DNA of 64,000 nucleotides from Rattus norvegicus. Its lineage: Eukaryota > Chordata > Mammalia > Rodentia > Muridae. Below the pieces are notes generated by a model that made no database searches, had not been told where the DNA came from, and was given only the letters and a program-made list of their open reading frames with translations. The stretch lies in NCBI RefSeq assembly GCF_036323735.1, contig NC_086021.1, positions 135,451,476-135,515,475 of the forward strand. Direction: 5' to 3'. Positions within the stretch are counted from its first letter, which is position 1; each line of letters starts with the position of its first letter. Made by a program: the position numbers and the translations under genes. This document shows positions 1 through 12,016 of this stretch, one piece after another.

Positions 1-3000
1 GTAGTAGTAATGCATCAACTGCAGCTTCTGTACCACAAAATGCATCTGCTAGGCCTGCGTGCTCATTAACACCTACTCTAGCAGCACACTTCAATGGTAA
101 TCTCATAAAACATGTTCAAGGGTGGCTCGCAGACCATGGAGACAAACAGGCATCAAGATTATGTGAAGAAGCCCATAATATGGGAAGTGTTCATATGTCA
201 GAAATGTGTACTGAGTTAAAAAATTTGAGATTGAAGGACCCTAGTTCTTACTGAAGTGTAAGAAGAGCTATTAAGAGGCTTGGCCTGGTAGAATTTCTTC
301 ATAGGTAGGTAGGTTAAGGAGTTTCTGTGAAGGACCCTAAGGGCTTTCTCCAGCTTTATACTCCCTGCCTCAGGTCAAGATTAGGCCAAATACCAGCTCC
401 CCATCTCCGGTCAAGGATAGGTCAAGTTCTACTCTCCACCCGCAGTTCTCAGGAGGAGCAGTGACATTCTTGAAAATCCACGGAATGTACTGACTGATAG
501 TTACTTGACCTTCTGGTCCCAGATAGAGCTTGAATGCATGTCATATGCTTGCTAGACAATAGATTCAAAGGTCAATATGCTTAGCCAATAAGTTTAAACT
601 GTAATCTTACTGATGTAACCTGCACCTTTAAAAAGTACAAAAACTGCTTGTTATAGCCATTTGGGTCACCTTCCAGTCACATGAGTGGCTGATTGAAGGT
701 CGATCCCAACGCACTGAAAAATAAACCTCTTGCATTTGCATCAAACTCCGTTCTCGTTTCTCACTTGGGGATGTCCCAGTAGTTAAGACTCACTTCGAGC
801 CTTACAAGATCATTAGATTGAATATGTGAAATTTAAGTAACTCTGCGAGAGCAGAGGATACTATTTTTGAGACAACAAATTAAGAAACTTGAAAAGCTAA
901 AAATTCAGACTTTCTTCATAGTTTGAAGATGTGAATAACTGCACATATCTCATAGAGGAACTGTCAATCTGCTGCTCAGTCATAGTATTTTGAGCTGCAT
1001 TTAAGTAGACCATGGACCATTAAGCTGGACAAATGAAATGACAAGAGGACAGGGTCTGTGAGTCAATTCAGGAGAAAGATACAAGACAGATTTGTAATTC
1101 CCTTGAAATGTAGACTTCTTCTAGATGTATCTTCATATTGTAAATATGTTTTGTAAAGTGAAGTCATGGGAAGCCATGTGCAACAGAGCTTAGACATCTG
1201 AAACTAATCAGTGCTGAGGTGGCTAAATACCTACCCTTTTACATGGAAACCTGACTGCAAAATTAGCTTTTTTTTTTTTTTTTTAAAAAAGAAAAAATTT
1301 GGGCGGACTAGTTATCATTCAGAAATCTTGCATTTTCAAAAATTCCGTGCAAGTGTCAGGTGATCTGTGTCTGAGGATATGATTTTGAACCTTATGAGCA
1401 GTGTACAAATATCATGAGACAATTGATCAGCACTGGAACCTGATTAAGAGCAGTGCTGCTCCATTTGTTTTTGCTAAGAGATGTTTTCATTTCCTGTGTG
1501 TCCCATTCCCTCTGAAGTTCCTTGGCCTGCTTTCACCCAATTTTTTAAAGGTGCCCCTTTCCTTTCTTGGGGCACTGTTGCTGTGGCACTTTCCTATAAC
1601 CGTCTCATTCCTATGTACAGTAGCTGGAAGTTGCAGTGATTGAACGCAACCCACATTTATTTTTTTTATTCTATTTTTTTTATTAAATTGAGTATTTCTT
1701 ATTTACATTTCGAATGTTATTCCCTTTCCCGGTTTCTGGGCAAACATCCCCCTAATCCCTCCCCTTCCCCTTCCTTATGGGTGTTCCCCTTCCAACCCTC
1801 CCCCCATTGCCGCCCTCCCCCCAACAGTCTAGTTCACTGGGGGTTCAGTCTTAGCAGGACCCAGGGCTTCCCCTTCCACTGGTGCTCTTACTAGGATATT
1901 CATTGCTACCTATGAGGTCAGAGTCCAGGGTCAGTCCATGTATAGTCTTTAGGTAGTGGCTTAGTCCCTGGAAGCTCTGGTTGCTTGGCATTGTTGTTCA
2001 TATGGGGTCTCGAGCCCCTTCAAGCTCTTCCAGTTCTTTCTCTGATTCCTTCAACGGGGGTCCTGTTCTCAGTTCAGTGGTTTGCTGCTGGCATTCGCCT
2101 CTGTATTTGCTGTATTCTGGCTGTGTCTCTCAGGAGAGATCTACATCCGGCTCCTGTCGGTCTGCACTTCTTTGCTTCATCCATCTTGTCTAATTGAGTG
2201 GCTGTATAAGTATGGGCCACATGTGGGGCAGGCTCTGAATGGGTGTTCCTTCTGCCTCTGTTTTAATCTTTGCCTCTCTCTTCCCTGCCAAGGGTATTCT
2301 TGTTCCCCTTTTAAAGAAGGAGTGAAGCATTCACATTTTGATCATCCGTCTTGAGTTTCATTTGTTCTAGGTATCTAGGGTAATTCAAGCATTTGGGCTA
2401 ATAGCCACTTATCAATGAGTGCATACCATGTGTGTTTTTCTGTGATTGGGTTATCTCACTCAGGATATTTTCCAGTTCCAACCATTTGTCTATGAATTTC
2501 ATAAAGCCGTTGTTTTTGATAGCTGAGTAATATTCCATTGTGTAGATGTACCACATTTTCTGTATCCATTCCTCTGTTGAAGGACATCTGGGTTCTTTCC
2601 AGCTTCTGGCTATTATAAATAAGGCTGCGATGAACATAGTGGAGCACGTGTCTTTTTTATATGTTGGGGCATCTTGTGGGTATATGCCCAAGAGAGGTAT
2701 AGCTGGATCCTCAGGTAGTTCAATGTCCAACTTTCTGAGGAACCTTCAGACTGATTTTCAGAATGGTTGTACCAATCTGCAATCCCACCAACAATGGAGG
2801 AGTGTTCCTCTTTCTCTACATCCTCGCCAGCATTTGTTGTCACCTGAGTTTCTGATCTTAGCCATTCTCACTGGTGTGAGGTGAAATCTCAGGACAACCC
2901 ACATTTATATAAATTATTGAAATCCATGTTCAGCCTGTAAGAATGGACTTCAAAGTACTGCTGGGCAAGTGTACTGCTGAAAGTACACTGGCTGCTCAAA

Positions 3001-5585
3001 CACAGGGAAGTGGCCAATGAACATGGTTGTGGGAGGGGAAAGGAGAAACAAAGCTAGTCAGGTGTGAATTGTATCTGTTGTAATAAATATGTTTAAACAA
3101 ACAAACAAAGAACCACAAATCTCAGGCCAGGCTGACTTAGTGGGAAAGTGGTTGCCTAGCATTAGTAAGGCCTGCAGTTTGCTCCCTAGCACTGAAGAAG
3201 CAATACCCTGAGGGTTTTGGGGTTTGTTTTTTGTTTTATTTTGGAGGAGGGTGGTTTTTTGTTTTTGTTTTTTCTTTTTTTCGGCGCTGGGGACCGAACC
3301 CAGGGCCTTGCACTTGCTAGGCAAGCGCTCTACCACTGAGCTAAATCCACAACCGGGTGTTTTGTTTTTATTGAGACAAGGTCTTACCATGTAACTTTGG
3401 CTGGCTTGGAACTCACTGTGTAGACCAGGCTGGTTTTGAACTTACATCTGTCTGTCTCTGCCTCCTGAGTGCTGGGAGTAAAGGCATAATCCAGTGCCAG
3501 GGACGTAAGTGTCTCTAACAACATGAAGCATGCCGTTGCTGCAAGCTGAGGATCTACTTAAGTGATTTCATGCACATCACAATTATAAAATTTACTCTTA
3601 TTAGGAGTTATCAAAACGGCAGCTATTTAAAAAAATCTTTAGAAGGGATAATTTTAATAAGAGATCCTCCAATTAGTGCTACTTAGAAGTCATGGTTATT
3701 TTTCTAAAGATGGATTATACCAGGACTGTGTAACACAAGCACACATAGCTTTTCATACCCTCAGCCATGCAGTTACCCTGGCTATGCTGCAGATTTACTC
3801 CACCTTACCTTAAAGGTCAGGTCGCCAGCCTGCTGAGCAGCGAAGTCCCCAAGAGCAATGTATGTGACAGTTTCTGCATGTTCTGGGGAGGCTTGCTCCT
3901 GCTTTCCTTCCTCGTCCCCTTCTGACTCTTCTTCCTCTCCACCAGTTTCTTCAGTTTCTTCTTCATCATCCTCAGTGGTGTCATCTTCTTCCTTGTCACT
4001 GTGTGCCTCAACTCTGTGAAAAACACTTCTGTCAGGAGGACCGTCTGGGACAGTGAAGGCGCAGTGACATAATTAGCGGAGAGGGCATGTATGGACAAGA
4101 GCTGCTCTGCATTTGGAGCTGAAGTGGAAGGAAGCAGGAGGAAAGCTTGGCTGTCAGTCTCCACCCTCAGGCTGAGCTCACAGAGTCGGAGGCACTGAGG
4201 GTGGAGGAGGAGAGCTCAGTGACTGTAGCCAGACCCTGGAGTGGTCCCTGCACACGCACACTGCTCAAGCATCTTATTTGGTGCCAACAGCAGGGGCACG
4301 GACTTCAATTCTGCCTCTGCCCATACTTCCTTGAATAAACGTGGTTAGATTAGCTGGTCTTGTGTGTTTGTAGTGCTGAGAACGGAACTGAAGGCTTCAA
4401 TATGTTGGGCAAATGCTCTACTACTGAGCTATAACCCCAGTCCTTGGCCAAACGGTGGCTTTAGCCTCCCACCTGTGGGATTAGAGACATTTGCTACCAT
4501 GCCCAGAAAGAGTTGTAATTGTTTCTCAAAAGAAAAGAAAAAGAAAAGAGAGAAGGGGGAGGGGGCTGGAGGGATGGCTCAGTGGTTAAGAGCACTGACT
4601 GCTCTTCCAGAGGTCCTGAGTTCAAATCCCAACAACCACATGGTGGCTCACAACCATCTGTAATGGGATCTGATGCCCTCTTCTGGTGTGTCTGAGGACA
4701 GCTACAGTGTACTCATATATATAAAATAAATAAATCTTTTAAAAAAGAGAGGAGAGGAGAGGGCAGAGAAGGGGAGAAACCATGACTTTTGTCTGTTGAT
4801 CTGAACCACTACTTAGCTGTTCTCATTCCCGCTGCTTTCTTTGTTCCCTTTCTTGGGTTTTCTTTGGTTCCTTCCTTTCTTCTTTGGCTCCTTAAGTCAG
4901 AAGCTCTGATTCTCAATCTTCTTTCCAAATTACTCATTCAAAGCTATACACTTTCCCCTAAGCACCACTTTGGCTGTAACTCACAAGATATATTCATTTT
5001 TTATTCATAATATACTATCATTGCAATCTTTTCTTTCACTCATGAGTTATATAAAAGTATATGATTTAATTTGCAAATATTGGTGACTTCTATTTTTTTA
5101 TTATTGAATTCTAATGTAATTCCAAAATCTCAAACAATATACATGAAACAAATTCAGTTTTTAAAAACACAGTGACAAATATTTTGTGGCTCCATAGTTC
5201 ATTTAATTAACAATTGATGTCATATGTGCGTTGACCTTGAGAAGCAGCACACTGTGTCCTTGTGCACAGAGATCTACACAATCTACACCAATGTTATTAG
5301 TCAAGGTCGCTGAGTACCATGGATTGATTTACTGGCCACTTTGGCTTTATACATTTGAGTCTGTTGTTAGGATTATATTTTGCCTACTGAACTCACTCTT
5401 CTATAAATATAAAATGTCCTCCGTTATGTAGTAAACACTTCTGGCCTAAATATCTACTTTGCCTAGTTAAAGTAACTGCCTTGGGCTTGGGGATTTAGCT
5501 CAGTGGTAGAGCGCTTGCCTAGCAAGCACAAGGCCCTGGGTTCAGTCCTCAGCTCCAGGGGTGGGGGTTGGGGGGGAAATGGTCT

Positions 5586-5624
<39 letters not shown>

Positions 5625-8600
5625 CAGGGATTACAGATTTTAACCAAATTCTCATTATTCTAGAATGTATTGAACCTAATCTTTGTTTCCTGGGCATAAA
5701 GTGTTAGTGACCCTCAGCCCAAAAATTATAAAAGTACTTTATGAAAAAAAAAAAGTAACTGCCTTACTTGGCTTTTGTTAGTTTTGCATATAATATATTT
5801 TCTAGTCTTTTACTTTGAAGTCATCTATAATTTGTCACTAATACATAACTCTTATAAGCAATATACATATTTGGGTCTACAAAAAACAAAACAAAACAAA
5901 AACAAACAAACCCAAACTCCAAGGCTGTGGGTTGCTGTCTTTATGTAGGTGAGGGCAGGCACAAAATAAGGTGAGAGCCTGTGATTGGGCGGTGGAAAAG
6001 GAAGGCGGGCTGAGAGTTTTAGAGATGAATACAGAGAGTAGAGGGAGACAGAGGAAGAGACGGAGAGGAGGCAAGATGGAACCTATAGGAGAGGAAGAGG
6101 AGCCAGAGCCACACAGTCCTGGGAGCCATAAGCATTGGGAATTTCTTAGATGATTAAATTATAAGTAGGGTGCGTTTGCCCCATCCAGGTGTGTAGCTTG
6201 TGTTTATATCAACTGAGTTTTGCGTTCTTTGTGAGGGTGTTTTGTGGGCTGAGAATTTACTGATATAAATCTGACTGATAAATCACAAGTCTCTAGAGTT
6301 TTGATTTTACTGGGTTACAGGGATTTGTGACAGCTAACCACAGGGGGCAGATGGCTGGGGATGTGAGCAGGATCTGTAGCAAGAGAACGATGAGATGGGT
6401 GGTCATTCCATGGGGCTAGCCACGGAGGTGGCGAAGACAGCTGGGGCTAGAGAGTAGCCTTTGTTAGTGTGGAATGCTACTCTACTTACCTTTAACATAA
6501 CTAAGTGATAACATCACAGGCATGTCACCTTTAGTTTAACAACTGTCTCAGTAATGACAGTTGATGATCAGTAAAAATAAAAGAATCTTAAGACAGTAGA
6601 ATTACACTCTTCTCCTCTGTGCTCTGCTGTGCTCCTATCACATGTGGTTAATTCAGGAGTTTCAGTTTTTATGTCTGAATTTGTCTGCTGGGTAAAGTGA
6701 ACTAGCATGTGTAGTGCGTGTGTGGTCAGCTGTGGGCATTTGCAAGGCAGCAGAAACTCAATTATCAATGTTCAGTTCCCCCTCAGGCTGACCACGGCAG
6801 CATTCTTTCCCTTTAGCTCTGAGGCAGAAAACATATGTCTTTGCTGCAGCTGACTTAACATCATAACTTCTGCATTTTTTGTGTTGTTATTGGCGGTGGT
6901 GGTATGTTTGCTTTTTACATGGCTCCAAAATGGGTTTCTGGAGTGTTATGAAGTGCTTCTAAGTATGAGAAAGCTGGTTTTGCCTTGCAGAGATGTGCGG
7001 GGGGCTAAGACTTTTCATGTGTAAATTATGGTTCTGTTGGCTTTCGGTTAGTATTAATGAATCAGTGCGCGTGTGCACATGTGTGTGATATGTCTTTAAA
7101 TAGAAACACATGCAAACAATATTGTGTATTACCCTGTTGCTGAAAACACTATGACCAGAAGCTTATAGAATTCTAAACTTGTATTTTCCCTAGGTATAAT
7201 TGCTTAGTAATCTCTAATTCCGTGTTCATAGCAACTTTATAAAACACAATTACTGCAAATAATAAGACTTGACTATTGTGATTGAAAATTTAATGTCAAT
7301 TTAATACAAGCAAGAGTCATTTGGGAAGAGGAAACCTCAATTGAGAAAATGTCTCCATAAGATTGGGTTACAGGCAAGTCTGGGGGCATTTTCTTAATTA
7401 CTGATTGATAGGGGAAGACCCAGTCCATCATGTGTGGGTCACCCCTGGGCTGGTGGTGCTGAGTTCTATAAGAAGGCAGGCTAAGCAAACAATGGGGAGC
7501 AAGGCAGTAGGCAGTACCCCTCCATGGCTTCTGCATCAGTTCCTGCCTCCAGGTTCCTGCCATGATTAGAGTTCTTGACCTGACTTCCTTGGATGGACTG
7601 TGACTCAGGATATGTAAGACAAATAAACCCTTTCCTTCCCAAGCTGCTTTTGGTTATGAGTTTTGTCACAGGAATGGAACCAACTATATACATAAGTACC
7701 CAAACTATATACATAAGTACCCCAAACTATATATATAAGTACCCCAAACTATATACATAAGTACCCAAATATATCTTTTGCTTTACACAATCAAATGTCT
7801 TTCAAAGGCATCTAAAATAAAAAAGCTTAGTTTTTCATATTTTATCTTTCTGTCTTGTTTTTGCTGCTGTTTGCTTTGTTGGTTTGTTTGAGACATGGTC
7901 TCACTATGCAGCTTTGGCTGTCGGGACTCACTCCTGTAGACCAGGCTCACAGAGTTTGTCTGCCTTTGCCTTGTTATTGTTGGGATTAAAGGAGTGTGCC
8001 CAACACCCAGCTCATATTTTTAATTCTACCCCAGCAGCTCTCATTTATTGCAGATTGGATTTCTATATGGGGTTATTTCCTTTCAGCCTGAAAGACAGGC
8101 TGATACCTTTGTTCAGCTTCTGTCTGTCTGAAATTGCCTTTCTCTTCAGTGTCTAGAATTTGCTTCTTCTGCATGCAGAATTCTGGGTATTCTCAGTCCT
8201 TTCAAGAGGTTAGAGTTGTCTTCTTTTACTAATGTGTCAACTATATTTTAAGCTGTCAGTTATCTATACATGACAGCCCTTCTCCCTCCCCTCCCCTCCA
8301 TCTTTTCCTTGTCCTCCTCTTTTCTTTTTCTCTTCCTTTTCTGCTCCTTCCCTTTCTCCTTCACAGTGTATAAGATTAAAATTTTGAACCTGCCTTTTGG
8401 GTCACAAATTCCTTCCTCAAGTGTGAGGTTTGCTAAGAAACAACTCAGTGTTTACATTTTCATCTACTGTATTTTTTATCCCAGACTTTTCCTTTGTCCC
8501 TAATTTTCATTTTCCCACTTAACATCCCCATCATCTCACCCAATGTGTACATTTTTGTCTAATTTGTCAGCATACTGAAATGCTCACATTTGGTCCAATG

Positions 8601-11293
8601 CGAGCCTAGGCATCACTTTCCCTTTCGGTTACATGGCACACTCCTATCTCTCCAGAGCTTTAGAGCACATCTGATTGTGGGGTTCTCCATCGCCTGGTGT
8701 GTGGCTCAGCTGCAGAAGGCTCATCCGATCACCTTCTACACCAGAACTCTATAAACTCTGCTATCTCTTTCCCTTTCTCCATCTTTTCTTCCATGATGAA
8801 TTTTTCCTTTCTTTTTTAAAGACTTACTTATTTTTCTCTTATGTGCATTGGTGTTTGACGGCATGCATGTCTGCAGAGGGTATCAGAGCCTCTGGAACTG
8901 GAGTCCCACACAGGTATGAGCTGCTCTGTAGGTGCTGGGAATTGACCCGTGGTCCTTTGGGAGAAAAGCCAGTGCTCTTAACCACTGAGCCATTTCTCTA
9001 GCCCCTGAATTTTCTTTAATGTATCACTCACTGAAGTCCTTGCCAGCTAGCTCCACTGTTTGGCTCACATCTTTACTAACAACACCCCACCTGCCTATTC
9101 TGCTCATTTATCTCCCCCAAGTTTTGTCTTTGTTTTGGCATGTCTAGTAATGTTTTGTTAGATACTGTGATGGGCATATTTATACATGGGGTTATATTGT
9201 GTTCTTAGAGTGCTGATATGTTTAATGTTACACAGCAGTAGCCCAGGCTATTCTGGAACTCCCTCTGTAGATCAGGCTAGGCCTTAATCTCAGAGGTCCA
9301 CCTGCCCCTGCCTCTGGAGTGCTGCGCACCCCCTCACCTGCATCTTGTTTCTTTACTCTAGGATTTAAGTCTGAATTTCTCCAGCCTTAAAATCTGTTAA
9401 GCTCTCAGCTTTCCTTCTTCTTCCTCTTCTTCCTCTTCCTTCTCCTCCTCCTTCTCCTTTCCCTCCTCTTCTTTTTTTCTTTTAGTTGGGTTTTTCTACA
9501 TAACCCTGAATACTGGTCTGGAATACTTACATACTGGAATATGTAAACCATGCCAGCCTCAAGCTAACAAAGCCGACTCTGCCTTCTAAGTATTGGGATT
9601 CAAGGCATGCACCACCAAACCCAGTGTTCTCAGCTTCTTAGTAAAGGCCTTCTGCTTGGTCTTCAGAATCATGCCCCAGGGAGCCCAACACACAGCAGAT
9701 TTCTGTACTTATCTCTCTCCAAGTCCTTTCACTCTATGGTACCAGAACTCAGTCCCAGTGGACTTAGCAACTCTAAAATGTGATCTCTGGCACCTCAGCC
9801 CTGTAAGGCTCGTTTCTTGTTTAAGATTCCATTTCATCCCTAGGGAACAGGTGAAAGCCAGGGCTCAGTTTGACATCACCAGTGTAGGAAGTATGTCAGT
9901 CCAGCTTTGTGCAATGTCTTCCGAGAGCTGCACCACCCGCTATCCCCTGGATCTTAGTTATTTCTAATGGGAGCAGAAACACAACACTGGATATTCTGTC
10001 ATTCTTAATATTAAAAATCAGAAAAATTCCAGAATGTTTGCATGTATATCCATCCGAGTTCTACCTAGAGTTCAAAGTAAAAGATTGAAGAACAAGCTGG
10101 GAATGTTTGCATACCCATAATTCCAGTCCTGGAGATGCTGAGGGAGGAGGACTACAAACCCAAGACCGGCCTGAGCTACACAGCAAGATCCCATCTAAAC
10201 GAATAGAACAGCAGCATTTGAAGAGTCTCAATAATTGATCTTTTCTCTCCACAAGCTGGATTTGCTCATAACTACAGGGGTTATAATTTGCTCTATCGTT
10301 TAAAAAAACTATTATTAATGTTCTTTCTAGCAAAAACCAAAACAAAGTACATGATCCTGCTTTCAATGTTTACACATTTATGGTCTTTGAAAGAGGAAAT
10401 GGAGTAAATGGACAGCCTGAACTGCCTCCTTTGTTAGCATCAAGGCTTGCTTTTAAGGCAGCATCCATGTTTTCTAACTCGGCTTTTCAGATCTCTAGTC
10501 TATTGCCCCAGCTAGAGGACAGTCTGAGAGCTGAGACTATGATGACTCTTTATACCTCTCACAGGAGCTAACACATTCTGGAATCCATAACAAATGTCCG
10601 TGAATTGCCTGTACTGTATTTGACATTTCTGCTCACACTGTGGTATGTCTCTATTCTGAACCAAGTTTCAACGGTGCTACCACAGGCCTGAGGGAAGAAG
10701 GGAGCTTACTTGAGAGTGTCTTTCCTGCTGATGCCCACAGCAAGCTCCTGCAGCTGGCAGGCTAGCTTCTCCAGAAGTGTGTGCTCCTCCTCCTTCCTCT
10801 GCTCATAGTTCCCCACAGGTGCAGCTTCGTCAGCCTACGAGAGAATAGGGACTCGGATCATTGGAAAATCAACCCCAGGATCCCTAAACGTATTTAATGT
10901 AAAAGGATAACACCGGGGCTAGGAGATGGCTCAGTGACTAAGAGTGCTTGCTGCTCCAGTGGAAGACACAGGTTAGTTAGATTCTCAGCATGCACAAGAC
11001 AGCTCACAACTGCCTATATCTCTGGTTCTAAGGGATCTAATGACTTCTTCTGGTCCCTGAGGGCACTGCAGGCGCGAGGGGTGCATACAGCCAGACAGGC
11101 ACACATTCACACCCAAAAAATATATTTAAAAATATAAAAGAAGCCAGGTGTTGTGGTGCACACTTTTAATCCCAGCACCCAGGAGGCAGAGGCAGGTAGA
11201 TCCCTGAGTTTGAGGGCACTCTGGTTTATAATAGGACAGCCAGAGCTACAGAGTGAGACCCTGTCTTAATGAACAAACAAAACAAAACAAAAA

Positions 11294-11324
<31 letters not shown>

Positions 11325-11972
11325 CAAAATGTTTTAAGGAAGCATTAATTACCAACGTGAGGATACATTTACCTTGGAGATGAGAGTTTAAAGTTCATTG
11401 ACTCAGAATTCAAAGCAAATGAAAACTTGGATTTCTTTGGATTTTTACTCTACATTACAGATCCTGTATCGTCGCCTGGGGCAGGTTTCGGTAGTAGAAT
11501 ATTAGGCAGCTAAGAGACAAGGAAGGCTTGTTCCTGTATTCCAGCATTTATGGGTGAGACAAGATTTCTCCCTTTGAAAACATCCTTTTGTTGTCCTTGG
11601 ATGAGGAGCAATGAGGTCTTCACTGCCCCTAAAGGGCCAGCCTGCCTCTGACATGGAAGGGCCCAATGTCACTGGAGAGATCCAGGCCATATTCATGCTC
11701 AGGTGCAGGATCAACCATTCAGAACAGGTGGCTCCCACTGTAAATGCTCCGTGGGGCCTTAGCCATGGTCACCACAGAGACCCCGGCTTGTGTTTAAACC
11801 CTGGGCAGGGCTGTCAAGAGCAAATCCCTGTTCATCTCACCTCTGCAGTCACTGATAGCAGTTATCGTGGGGGCAAGAGACCTCTTAACCAGATCTTCTC
11901 TGTCCGCACATTTTAAATCTAAGTCTAAACTGTAAAACACAACTAATCCAATGCAAAAGAAAGGGAAAAACA

Positions 11973-12016
<44 letters not shown>

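Larger units (their letters stand above)
1..3115 (+). pseudogene. Wac-ps: Processed pseudogene of WAC, interrupted by two later insertions
   Basis: Intronless copy of the 3' part of WAC mRNA (WW-domain adapter with coiled coil). Bases 1-235 read in one frame as [14 protein letters not shown], then KQASRL and [13 protein letters not shown], the WAC C-terminal region. It resumes at about 823 with TGTGAAATTTAAG and the coiled-coil end ([13 protein letters not shown]), then the 3' UTR. After the L1 the UTR continues to AATAAA (3080-3085) and an A-rich tail at about 3090-3110. Stops and frame breaks show it is dead. The 5' part lies beyond the left edge. It sits antisense to NPHP1 within intron 5. 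Confidence 0.85.

Noticed and set aside
2398..2730. 110-codon minus-strand frame with clear protein similarity
   Set aside because: It is the C-terminal piece of L1 ORF2 in a 5'-truncated element, not a host gene.
5487..5556. tRNA-like sequence with A and B boxes (also at nine other places)
   Set aside because: These are ID SINEs derived from tRNA-Ala: they have A-tails and target duplications and lack a proper cloverleaf, so they are not tRNA genes.
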